From the NCBI GenBank assembly GCA_021782055.1, contig JAJXVP010000002.1, positions 1 through 60,451 of the forward strand: 60,451 nucleotides of DNA, written 5' to 3'. Source of the stretch: a bacterium (GTDB taxonomy: Bacteria; Spirochaetota; Spirochaetia; JABEVK01). Shown piece after piece: positions 35,874 to 43,296 of this stretch. The notes under the pieces are model-generated. The model did not search any database and was not told the origin of the DNA. It worked only from the letters and a program-made list of their open reading frames with translations. Both the position numbers and the translations under genes were made by a program. The number at the start of each line of letters is the position of its first letter. Positions within the stretch are counted from its first letter, which is position 1.

Positions 35874-37189
35874 CCCCCTTATTAGGAATCCCCGGGGCGG
35901 TGGCGGCGCTTTTTGTATTTTTGGCAGTAGGCATTTTCAGCGCGCAGTCGCGCCGAGAACTCCTCCCCCTAGGGCTTGGTGCCTTGTTCTTGCTGGTCTT
36001 TACCGCCTTTGACCCTCACCCGTGGCTAAAGGATATTGATCTCAACTTGCTACTCACCGTACCCGCCTTAGCCATCTTTGCCGTCCTATTGCACCGCACG
36101 GGCCTGTCGGGGTTCCTTGCGGTGAAAGCCGTCAAGCTTACTCAGGCGCAACCGCTCCCCCTCCTCTTTTTGACTGCGCTAGGGCCCTTTGCCCTGGCTG
36201 TGTTTCTTGGCTCAGGAGCGGCTTTGGCCCTAAGCCTTCCGGTGACGTTTTTTCTTGCCGCCGAGCTAGGCATACCAGTAGCACCTTTTTTGACCTCACA
36301 GATCCTGGCCACTAACGTTGGCTCGCTCTTTTCGGCGGTAGGCTCGTCAGCGGGCCTGATTGTGTCTTCCGGCTTGGGTCTGTCTTATGGAACGTACCTT
36401 GGCGTCTTGTGGCCCTACGCTGTGGCCGTCCTGTTGGTAAGCCTCGCTCTGTTTCCGCTCTTTTGGGGCAAGGCCTTTCGGGTTTCGAATGAACGCAAAG
36501 CTCGGGTTCTCGAATACGATACCCACCTTGTTCTTTCCGAGCCCGTCCTTTTATGGCGCGCCTTAACGGTCTTGGCCGGGGTAACCGTGCTTTTTGTTCT
36601 TAGTTCGGTGTTTTCGTGGGGTTTAGCTTTACCGGCTTGGCTTGGCGCCGCCGCGTTGTTGCTTGTAGCCCCTTCGTCAGCGAAACCCGCAAATGGCTTG
36701 GCAACCGAGGTGATGACTCAAGCAAGACTTCCCTTTTTGGTGGGACTCGTAGTTTTCGCCGAAGCCCTCAAGCTGTGCGGGGTTGCGGGTGCCGTCGGTC
36801 AGCTTTGGGCGCACGGTAGCCAGGGCGCCGGCGGGGCTTGGCTTACCCTGGTGCTTTCTGGCACGTTGGCGGCAGTCACCGACCCCACCCCGCTTTTGGT
36901 CGCGGCCGTTCCTACCCTCAAAGCGGCCTTCGCCTCACTGGCTCTGCCGTCTACCAAATGGGCGAGCGAGCCCCAGGCCCTGGGGCTCTGGTTACCACTG
37001 GTACTCGGTTCCACCCTTGGTTCTGGGGCCCTGCTAGGGGGGCTTTTCTCGCACACCCTGGCTCGGCAGGCTCAGCAGAGCAAGGTCGAACTACCCCGCA
37101 AACAGCTCGTGATGCCCAGCCTTTTGGTGACAGGACTCCAGCTAGCCACTGTAGGAGTTTTGTTACCCCTTTTAGGGCAGGGCCGGTGA
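35870..37189 (+). CDS. Ion-transporter-superfamily permease (SLC13/ArsB/NhaD-like)
   Basis: 439 residues with about eleven transmembrane helices. Two internally similar halves contain helix-breaking motifs: FLGSGAALALSLPVTF with ILATNVGSLFSAVGSSAG, and GTLAAVTDPTPLLVAA with GSTLGSGALLGG. This places it in the ion transporter superfamily (SLC13, ArsB, NhaD, CitM). The usual TAFLDNVTT and GGTATLIG signatures are altered, so the substrate (Na+/H+, an oxyanion or a carboxylate) cannot be named. It starts inside the stop of EIIA-CBS copy 1, and copy 2 follows at 12 bases, so both regulators are likely cytoplasmic partners of this permease. Confidence 0.78.
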   Translation: MTPLLGIPGAVAALFVFLAVGIFSAQSRRELLPLGLGALFLLVFTAFDPHPWLKDIDLNLLLTVPALAIFAVLLHRTGLSGFLAVKAVKLTQAQPLPLLFLTALGPFALAVFLGSGAALALSLPVTFFLAAELGIPVAPFLTSQILATNVGSLFSAVGSSAGLIVSSGLGLSYGTYLGVLWPYAVAVLLVSLALFPLFWGKAFRVSNERKARVLEYDTHLVLSEPVLLWRALTVLAGVTVLFVLSSVFSWGLALPAWLGAAALLLVAPSSAKPANGLATEVMTQARLPFLVGLVVFAEALKLCGVAGAVGQLWAHGSQGAGGAWLTLVLSGTLAAVTDPTPLLVAAVPTLKAAFASLALPSTKWASEPQALGLWLPLVLGSTLGSGALLGGLFSHTLARQAQQSKVELPRKQLVMPSLLVTGLQLATVGVLLPLLGQGR

Positions 37190-37201
37190 GGTGAAACACC
37201 C

Positions 37202-38089
37202 ATGACGCTAGAAAGCCTCCTGAACCCCCATTTAATTTTTTTGCAGACGCCCCTGCGGTCAAAAGAAGAAGCCATCCATTTTCTTCTTGAGCAGGTGATC
37301 CGCTATCACCGGTTGCAAGGTCGACGCGACGAGCTAGAACGCTTGCTGCAAGAACGCGAGACCCTGGGCGGTACCACCTTCCCCTCAAAACTGTGCGTAC
37401 CTCACGCTCGGATTCCCCAGTTTGCTGACATGATTGTCGCTGTTGCGGTTCCCACCAAGAGCTTTTTGGCCGAAGGTATGGAGGTACGGCTGGTCGTGCT
37501 TCTCTTGACCTCCGAGGATAACCCCAAGATTTACTTGAACACCCTTTCGTCGGTTGCAAAAATCTCGATGAAAAAAGAAGTCATGGCGGCTCTTTTAGCC
37601 TGTCGGTCTCCGCAAGCATTTCTCAAGCTCGTAGGGCAACAGCGGTTGTTGGTTCAAACCGAACCCCTTGCCGGCGATTTTGCGCGCGCCCTTTCACCGG
37701 TAGCCCCTACTCTGCTACTTACCGAAGCCGCTCAACTTTTGGCTGAGGAGAACACTTCTCTGCTCGTGGCCACCGATGCCGAGCAAAAGCCTTTAGGCGG
37801 CCTTTCTGCGCAAGATATCTTAAATATTGCCTTACCTTCGCTGGCGGGCACCAACCTTCAACCCGCGTTTCTTCATCAGCCCGCTTTTTTTGACAACTGG
37901 CAACCGCCTGCCGAGCCGCTCGAAGCCTTTCTGCGGCCCCTCCCCACAGTATCGGACCAACTCCCCCTCAGCTTGCTCGCTTTAGCCTTTCAGCGATCCC
38001 CTGAGCCCCACCTCGTGGTCAATGCCCAAGGACAGCTCGTAGGTGTTGTCGAAAGCCGGGATGTGCTCAAAAAGATTCTCTGGGACTGA
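37202..38089 (+). CDS. PTS EIIA-like and CBS-pair regulatory protein, copy 2
   Basis: 295 residues, same architecture as the first gene of the unit. The EIIA domain (1-150) keeps the phospho-acceptor His in GGTTFPSKLCVPHARIPQF (about 61-79). A more degenerate CBS pair follows (about 155-295, LVATDAEQKPLGGLSAQDIL and LVVNAQGQLVGVVESRDVL). GAGGTG stands about 10 bases before the ATG. Divergence between the two CBS pairs suggests that the copies sense different nucleotides or have split roles. The last 108 bases overlap the trmB-like gene read on the opposite strand. Confidence 0.85.
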   Translation: MTLESLLNPHLIFLQTPLRSKEEAIHFLLEQVIRYHRLQGRRDELERLLQERETLGGTTFPSKLCVPHARIPQFADMIVAVAVPTKSFLAEGMEVRLVVLLLTSEDNPKIYLNTLSSVAKISMKKEVMAALLACRSPQAFLKLVGQQRLLVQTEPLAGDFARALSPVAPTLLLTEAAQLLAEENTSLLVATDAEQKPLGGLSAQDILNIALPSLAGTNLQPAFLHQPAFFDNWQPPAEPLEAFLRPLPTVSDQLPLSLLALAFQRSPEPHLVVNAQGQLVGVVESRDVLKKILWD

Positions 38090-38743
38090 GCGCCACAAAT
38101 CATGCCCCGAGTGCAAATACTTTCGTTCATGGGCAGATTCGGGAGTCTGAGGACGCCAAGGCTCGACAGTCGCCCTCAGCCCTGTTGCCAGCTGATATAC
38201 CAGGGCCCATTCTTGGGCGTAAACAAGCCAGTTCGTCCGCAGTTCGATAGCCAAACCGCAAGCTAAAAGGCTGGGCAGGACCGGGTGTCCTGACCAACGC
38301 CGCCCTAGGTGCTCCGGTTTAGGCCAAGGGTTGGGGTAAAGCAGGTATTGCCGTTCAAACCGCACCCCGGCCTGAGCGGCTAAAAGCCAAAAATCTACTA
38401 AATCGGCGCGCACGTAGACTAAGTTTTCAGCCTTGTCCCGAGGAGTTTTTGCCAAACGGGCTTCGGATTGGTCGACACCCACTACCAAACGATCGGGGTA
38501 GCGTTTTGCGATCACAGCTGTGCTTTCGCCCGTTCCACAACCCGCATCAAGGTGGCACGGCTGGTTCGGCTTCCACAGCTTGGCAAAGGCTTCAAAAGCT
38601 TGACGGCTATGGTCTGCGGGGGGTTTACGAAACGGTTGGGCCAGGTGGCGGCTTGCAAGTTCCTCAAGCCGTGCATGCGGTTGAGTCTGCCGTGAAGTGA
38701 CCGGCCGCGAGTTCCCCTCAGGCAAAAGACTCTGTGACGCCAT
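37982..38743 (-). CDS. trmB: tRNA (guanine-N7-)-methyltransferase, TrmB-like
   Basis: 253 residues from the ATG at 38743 (AAAGGAGG upstream; a TTG one codon earlier is less likely). The AdoMet-binding motif is HLDAGCGTGES (about 63-73), with VVGVDQSEARL next. The TrmB signature follows as LLYPNPWPKPEHLGRRW. It would make m7G46 in tRNA. Family members usually end shortly after the segment seen here as SAHERKYLHSGHDLW. This frame continues for about 40 more residues through the antisense of the EIIA-CBS copy 2 gene, a 108-base convergent overlap, so its normal stop may have been lost. The N-terminal 40 residues are also variable. Confidence 0.82.
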   Translation of the reverse strand: MASQSLLPEGNSRPVTSRQTQPHARLEELASRHLAQPFRKPPADHSRQAFEAFAKLWKPNQPCHLDAGCGTGESTAVIAKRYPDRLVVGVDQSEARLAKTPRDKAENLVYVRADLVDFWLLAAQAGVRFERQYLLYPNPWPKPEHLGRRWSGHPVLPSLLACGLAIELRTNWLVYAQEWALVYQLATGLRATVEPWRPQTPESAHERKYLHSGHDLWRSVPENLFEHIPAFDNTYELSLGIDHEVGLRGSLKG

Positions 38744-38787
38744 CAACCCTCCTTTCTTACGGTTTAGTTTAGGATACCTTGCGACTT

Positions 38788-38817
38788 TTGACCAGAATAA
38801 GCTTGACTAGATATAAT
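38788..38817 (+). promoter_or_regulatory. Promoter of the CoA-disulfide reductase operon
   Basis: TTGACC (38788-38793) and a perfect TATAAT (38812-38817) are 18 bases apart. The ATG at 38849 follows with AGGAGA well placed. An AT-rich imperfect inverted repeat (ATATAATATT, ACTATATAT) covers the start region and may bind a sulfide- or redox-sensing repressor. Confidence 0.7.
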
Positions 38818-38848
38818 ATTTTTACTATATATGAATAGGAGAGTGAAC

Positions 38849-40510
38849 ATGGCAAAGAAAATCTTGATCATTGGTGGTGTTGCTGGCGGCGCCACAGCGG
38901 CGGCTCGCCTACGGCGCCTGGATGAAACTGCAGACATTACCGTCCTAGAGCGTGGCCCGTACGTATCTTTCGCAAACTGCGGCCTGCCGTACTTTCTTTC
39001 AGGCGACATAAAAAAACGTTCCCAGCTTCTTCTTCAAACCCCCGAAGGCTTTTGGAGCCGCTACCGTGTTGCCGTCAAAACGCAAACTGAGGCGGTCGAA
39101 ATAAGGCCAGCAGAAAAACTCGTCAAGGCACGTGGCCCTGAAGGTGACGTTGAGTATAGCTACGACGCTCTGATTCTTACTCAGGGATCTAACCCCATCG
39201 TACCACCCCTTCCCGGAGTCAACCAAGAGCAGGTTTTTAAACTTTGGACAATTCCCGATATGGACCGGATTCAAAAGTTCTTGACCGAAAAAGCGCCCGC
39301 TACCGCCATTATTGCGGGCGGCGGCTTTATCGGCCTTGAAATGGCCGAAGCGTTTCATCACCGGGGCATCAAAACCACTGTTGTCGAACTTGCTCCACAA
39401 ATCATGGCGACCATGGATAAAGAATTCGCCGCTGCCGTGCAAAAGCAGTTAGAAGCTGACGGTGTGGCTGTAAAAACCGGTGTCGGGCTGGCCTCAATTG
39501 GGTCTAAGACAGTTCAGCTAAGTGACGGCTCAGAACTTCCGGCCGATCTTGTCCTGCTATCGGTTGGCGTGCGTTCCGAGCTCACCCTGGCCAAGGCCGC
39601 CGGCCTGGCCATCGGTGCCGCCGGTGGCCTTCAAGTCGACGAGTTCCTCAGAACCTCTGACCCCAATATCTGGGCAGCGGGCGATATGATCGAAACCGTC
39701 AACCTGATCAGCGGAAAAAAAGCCCGCATCCCCTTGGCCGGCCCGGCCAACCGTCAAGGCCGCCTGGCGGCCACCAACATCGCCTCGACCTACCTACCCG
39801 GAGTCGCCGCTCGTCGGTACCGAGGGGCTTATGGCTCGTCCGTCGTCAAGATTTTTGACACAACGGCAGCCTCAACCGGACTGACCGAAAAAGCCGCTCG
39901 CGACGCAGGTTTAGCAGTAGGAACCTCGACGGTGCACAAGGGACACCACGCTGGGTACTACCCCGGTGCCGAAATCCTGAGTCTTAAGCTTGTTTGGGAA
40001 AAACCCTCCGGCCGCCTTTTAGGGGCCCAAGCGTTCGGCAAACAAGGTGTCGAAAAGCGTATCGACGCTTTGGCCGTCGCCCTGTTGGGAAAACTGACAG
40101 TGCAAGAGCTCGCCGAAGCGGACTTTGCCTATGCGCCCCCCTATTCGTCGGCAAACGACCCCATTAATATGGCAGCCTTTTCGGCTCAGAACGCTCTTGA
40201 GGGAGTTTGTCCCCTGACGACACCCGATCAGCTGTTGGCCCAACCCCTCACCTCGGAGGAGATCCTTTTGGATGTTCGAACGCTTGGAGAGCACGCCAAA
40301 GGTCATGCCGCAGGGGCTCTTCACCTTCCCCTCGACGAATTGCGCGACAATTTGGCCCAAGTTCCCGCCAAAAAGGTTCACGTCTATTGCAAGGACGGCT
40401 TTCAAGGCTACCTCGCTGTGAGAATTTTGAAGCAAAACGGCATTGATGCCGACAACATTGCCGGCGGCTGGACCAGTATGGTTCGGTGCGGCTGGGAGGA
40501 GACAAAATGA
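38849..40510 (+). CDS. CoA-disulfide/persulfide reductase with rhodanese domain
   Basis: 553 residues. The FAD-binding GGVAGGATAAARLRR is at the start, the single redox Cys44 is in SFANCGLPYF, the NADH-binding GGGFIGLEMAEAF is near 155, and AAGDMIE closes the FAD site. A C-terminal rhodanese domain (from about 455) has its catalytic Cys514 in VHVYCKDGFQGY. This CoADR-Rhd fusion is known from Bacillus and Shewanella, where it reduces CoA disulfide or persulfides and polysulfides with NAD(P)H. A start six codons upstream was rejected because AGGAGA fits this ATG with 6-base spacing. The 4-base overlap with a solo rhodanese gene supports a sulfur-transfer role. Confidence 0.9.
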   Translation: MAKKILIIGGVAGGATAAARLRRLDETADITVLERGPYVSFANCGLPYFLSGDIKKRSQLLLQTPEGFWSRYRVAVKTQTEAVEIRPAEKLVKARGPEGDVEYSYDALILTQGSNPIVPPLPGVNQEQVFKLWTIPDMDRIQKFLTEKAPATAIIAGGGFIGLEMAEAFHHRGIKTTVVELAPQIMATMDKEFAAAVQKQLEADGVAVKTGVGLASIGSKTVQLSDGSELPADLVLLSVGVRSELTLAKAAGLAIGAAGGLQVDEFLRTSDPNIWAAGDMIETVNLISGKKARIPLAGPANRQGRLAATNIASTYLPGVAARRYRGAYGSSVVKIFDTTAASTGLTEKAARDAGLAVGTSTVHKGHHAGYYPGAEILSLKLVWEKPSGRLLGAQAFGKQGVEKRIDALAVALLGKLTVQELAEADFAYAPPYSSANDPINMAAFSAQNALEGVCPLTTPDQLLAQPLTSEEILLDVRTLGEHAKGHAAGALHLPLDELRDNLAQVPAKKVHVYCKDGFQGYLAVRILKQNGIDADNIAGGWTSMVRCGWEETK

Positions 40511-40776
40511 ATCCAATTCTGGATAAAATTAAGAACGGGGCGCTTGTCCTCGATGTTCGAACCGTTGATGAGTTCGCCGACGGATCCTACCCGGGAGCCG
40601 TTAACATTCCGGTTCACATCCTCAGCGCTAAGCTGATGGATCTTGGCCCGAAAACGAGGCCGGTGGTCGTTTTCTGCGCTTCAGGGGCCCGCAGTGCCAT
40701 GGCTGCCCAGATCCTTAAGAAAGCTGGTTGGGACGATGTGACCAACGCCGGCGGTCTGGACGACATGCCAGCCTAA
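40507..40776 (+). CDS. Single-domain rhodanese sulfurtransferase
   Basis: 89 residues consisting of one rhodanese domain. LVLDVRTVDEFADGSYPGAVNIP is the conserved core and Cys57 in VVFCASGARSAMAA is the persulfide-carrying residue. No signal peptide, so cytoplasmic. Its ATG lies in the stop of the CoA-disulfide reductase gene (ATGA), and GGGAGGAG precedes it, so the two are made together. It probably passes sulfane sulfur to or from the reductase. Confidence 0.92.
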   Translation: MNPILDKIKNGALVLDVRTVDEFADGSYPGAVNIPVHILSAKLMDLGPKTRPVVVFCASGARSAMAAQILKKAGWDDVTNAGGLDDMPA

Positions 40777-40800
40777 GCCAAGGCTGGTGGACTGGGTCTG

Positions 40801-41496
40801 TTACAGGCTGAGCTTCCCTTCGCGCTGGGGCAAACTCACGCGAAGGGTGGTTCTCCCCGCCCCCGTCTGCATATCCACCTCGCCCTCCAGAGCCATGGTA
40901 AAGCTTTTAATCACAAAAGTACCCAAACCAAGGCCCTGGGGTTTTGAGGAACGCCACGCTTGAAAGAACTCCTCCCGAATATCAAACGGGACTTCACCTT
41001 CATTTTCTAAAACGATGTTCATGAGATCGCCTTCTAGGCTGACCCCCAACTCAATGGTTCCTCCCGAAGGGGAGGCCTCATAAGCGTTACGAAAAGCGTT
41101 ATCCAAGATTCCCCATAAAAGGTTTTCTTTAGCCCACAAGGTCATGAGAGGGGCGGTTCCCAAGGGCAGGCCCTGCACGCGAAGGCGCGCCGAAACTCCC
41201 TTCAATTTGAGGGGCCGTTCATAGTCGTGCACAATTTGATCTAAAAGGTTGTTGATGATTAGCGGTTCGCGCTCCAGCTGGAACACGCCTCGGTGAATTC
41301 GATCCAAATCTTGAAGGTTGTCCATGAGGATCAACAGCTTCTGTCCCCGATCATAAATCGCCTGTGCCAGCTCGTGCAGTTCGGGAGTCCCTGGCGGCTC
41401 AAGCATCAAAAGCTGGGCTAAGCTGAGAATCCCTGAAACTGGGCTTTTTAGTTCGTTTTGCAGGACACGACTGCCGTGCTCGCCATCAAAAATCAT
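40801..41496 (-). CDS. Histidine-kinase-like ATPase with Asn in the H-box
   Basis: 231 residues: a HisKA-like hairpin (about 8-70) and a HATPase_c domain (about 100-225). The N-box NLLWGILDNAFRNAYEASP and the G2-type motif GLGLGTFVIKSF are intact, so ATP binding is likely. The H-box reads LQNELKSPVSGIL where kinases have HELRTPL; Asn14 replaces the phosphorylated His, so normal autophosphorylation cannot occur. No sensor domain or membrane segment is present. It could act on a partner, or bind ATP as a signal. AGAGGAGA precedes the ATG. It converges with the rhodanese gene. Confidence 0.83.
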   Translation of the reverse strand: MIFDGEHGSRVLQNELKSPVSGILSLAQLLMLEPPGTPELHELAQAIYDRGQKLLILMDNLQDLDRIHRGVFQLEREPLIINNLLDQIVHDYERPLKLKGVSARLRVQGLPLGTAPLMTLWAKENLLWGILDNAFRNAYEASPSGGTIELGVSLEGDLMNIVLENEGEVPFDIREEFFQAWRSSKPQGLGLGTFVIKSFTMALEGEVDMQTGAGRTTLRVSLPQREGKLSL

Positions 41497-41715
41497 AGAC
41501 TCTCCTCTTGCCTATTGTCGATTCCGCAACGCAGTTTGACAAGGGGCTGTCCTTGAGCTCTGGCTGGATTAAATTGGTGTCACAATTCTGTTTTGTACTT
41601 CCCGAGGTTTCTAGCGTTCGCTAAGCTAAGAGCCATCAAGGGAGTTGAATAGTCATCAAGGTACATCATGGATGTCTACCAGACTATAAACCCCTGAAAA
41701 AAAGGGAGTGTTTCT

Positions 41716-42285
41716 ATGAAATCGCTCAAGTTTCTTCCCCTCCTGGCCATGGCGTTCCTGGTGTTCGCTTGTGCCCCCTCAATCCCCCAGAAGGCTGTCG
41801 ACGCCGCTAACGCCGCGTTTGCCGACGCTAAGGCGGCCATGGCCGACCAATACGCCCCTGATTCCTTCAAGGCGGCTTCTGATGCCAACGACGCCCTTCA
41901 GGCTAACCTTCAAAATAAAGATTACAGCAAGACCAAAGAACTGGCTCAGGCCGTTGTCGACGCTTCTGTCAAAGCCAAGGCCGATGCCGCTACCGGTTTG
42001 ACCCAAGCCAAGACCGATGTTGCTCAGCTCCAGAAGGACATTGCCGCCGCTACTGTCCTGGTCAAGAAAGAATTGGCCAAGGCTAAACGCGCTGGTCGCC
42101 GTGCTTACAAGAAGCTCGATGTTAAGAAGGCCGAAGCTGACTTTTCCGCCGCGATTGCTACCGCAGACGATCAAGCTGATGTGACCGCCGGCAACTTTGC
42201 TGCCGCGAGAACCAAGCTGACCGCTGAAAAGGATGCTTTGACCACTCTGCAACAGACCCTCGAAAAGGCTGGCTTTAAAGCCTAA
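41716..42285 (+). CDS. Alanine-rich coiled-coil lipoprotein (DUF4398-like)
   Basis: 189 residues. A lipoprotein signal ends at FLVFAC (Cys19). The mature protein is almost wholly Ala, Lys, Asp and Gln in long amphipathic helices (for example KAVDAANAAFADAKAAMA), and its N-terminal part resembles DUF4398 lipoproteins. Abundant Ala/Lys and uniform codons suggest high expression. Such proteins may act as envelope spacers like Lpp; that is inference. AGGGAG precedes the ATG and a strong terminator follows, so the gene is probably monocistronic. Confidence 0.82.
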   Translation: MKSLKFLPLLAMAFLVFACAPSIPQKAVDAANAAFADAKAAMADQYAPDSFKAASDANDALQANLQNKDYSKTKELAQAVVDASVKAKADAATGLTQAKTDVAQLQKDIAAATVLVKKELAKAKRAGRRAYKKLDVKKAEADFSAAIATADDQADVTAGNFAAARTKLTAEKDALTTLQQTLEKAGFKA

Positions 42286-42312
42286 GATCTTTACGATCCT
42301 GGAATCCTAACG

Positions 42313-42341
42313 AAAAGAGCCCCGAACGGGGCTCTTTTTTT
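42313..42341 (+). terminator. Strong Rho-independent terminator
   Basis: AAAAGAGCCCC, a GAAC loop and GGGGCTCTTTT form a stem of at least 8 GC-rich pairs extended by A-T pairs, followed by a run of T. It ends the lipoprotein transcript and, with A-rich flanking bases, may also stop transcription of convergent uppP. Confidence 0.92.
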
Positions 42342-42355
42342 ATGGGTTTTTAACG

Positions 42356-43201
42356 TTACCGAGCAACACCCATTAAAAGCAAAGTCCCAATCACCAAACC
42401 GGCACCGATGCGGTAATACCCAAACACCTTAAAGTTGTGGGTGGAGATGTACTTCATTAACCATCGGATGACACCCAGTGACACAACAAAACCTACGGCG
42501 GCGGCTAACAGAAAAAATGGCCAAAGGGCATGATCAAGGGTCTTTCCTTTCACCGCTTTGAACAATTCGAAGCCAGCGGCGGCCCCCAGGGTGGGAATAA
42601 ACAGCAAAAAGCTAAAATTGGCTACCACTTTGCGTTCAAGACCAACTAAAAGGCCACCAATGATTGTGGCTCCCGAGCGGGAAACCCCAGGAATCAAGGC
42701 AAAGATTTGCGCGATACCAACCCAAAGAGCCTTGTGCCAAGGAATTTCTTCAAGATTGGTCACGGTAGCAGGTTTTGCCTTTCGACTTTCGACAATTAAA
42801 AAGACAATACCACCCAGGATCAGCGAAACGGCGACGACCCAGGGCGAAAAAAAGACAGACTTAATCTCATGGTTAAAAAAGAACCCGAGAATAGCGATAG
42901 GAAGAAAAGCTAAGATTAAGTTGCCAAACAAGCGACGAGCCTTGGGGTCAGACGGCAAACGTCCTAAAAGCCCCATGAGGTCACGAAAATAGTAGACGAT
43001 GACGGCTAACACCGCCCCGAGTTGAATGAATAACGCCAAGGCATCCCGCGCCTGCTTGATCGCCTCGGGGCCTGCCAAGACCACGGTGCGGGGAAAGCCC
43101 AAAAAGGCTTCCAAAACAATGGAATGCCCCAAGGATGAAATCGGAAGAAACTCGGTGATTCCTAGCACGACACCCAGAATCACAGCAATTAGAAAATCCA
43201 T
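42356..43201 (-). CDS. uppP: Undecaprenyl-diphosphatase, UppP/BacA family
   Basis: 281 residues with about eight membrane helices. It removes one phosphate from undecaprenyl diphosphate to recycle the lipid carrier of cell-wall synthesis. The two signature regions are present: ITEFLPISSLGHSIV (15-29) and PGVSRSGATIIGGL. The first is altered: E. coli UppP has VEGLTEFLPVSSTGH with Glu17 and Glu21 forming the (E/Q)xxxE motif, whereas here the first Glu is Leu13 and only the second (Glu17) remains. The Thr of SSTGH is also Leu. GAGGTC precedes the ATG. The enzyme may be slower, or a specialised paralogue. Confidence 0.88.
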   Translation of the reverse strand: MDFLIAVILGVVLGITEFLPISSLGHSIVLEAFLGFPRTVVLAGPEAIKQARDALALFIQLGAVLAVIVYYFRDLMGLLGRLPSDPKARRLFGNLILAFLPIAILGFFFNHEIKSVFFSPWVVAVSLILGGIVFLIVESRKAKPATVTNLEEIPWHKALWVGIAQIFALIPGVSRSGATIIGGLLVGLERKVVANFSFLLFIPTLGAAAGFELFKAVKGKTLDHALWPFFLLAAAVGFVVSLGVIRWLMKYISTHNFKVFGYYRIGAGLVIGTLLLMGVAR

Positions 43202-43296
43202 GCTGACCTCGTCAAGTGAATTTGCGGCTGATCAAGCAGCCGAACGCCAGCATGACGGCCCGCAAGCCCTCGGTCAAGCCTCCCCCTTAGTGGGCT

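Noticed and set aside
41536..41541. TTGACA as a promoter of the Ala-rich lipoprotein
   Set aside because: No -10 box lies at a suitable distance; TATAAA at 41685 is too far away.
42558..42992. Open frame antisense to uppP
   Set aside because: Lys/Arg/Pro-rich translation typical of the complement of a membrane-protein gene; no ribosome site.
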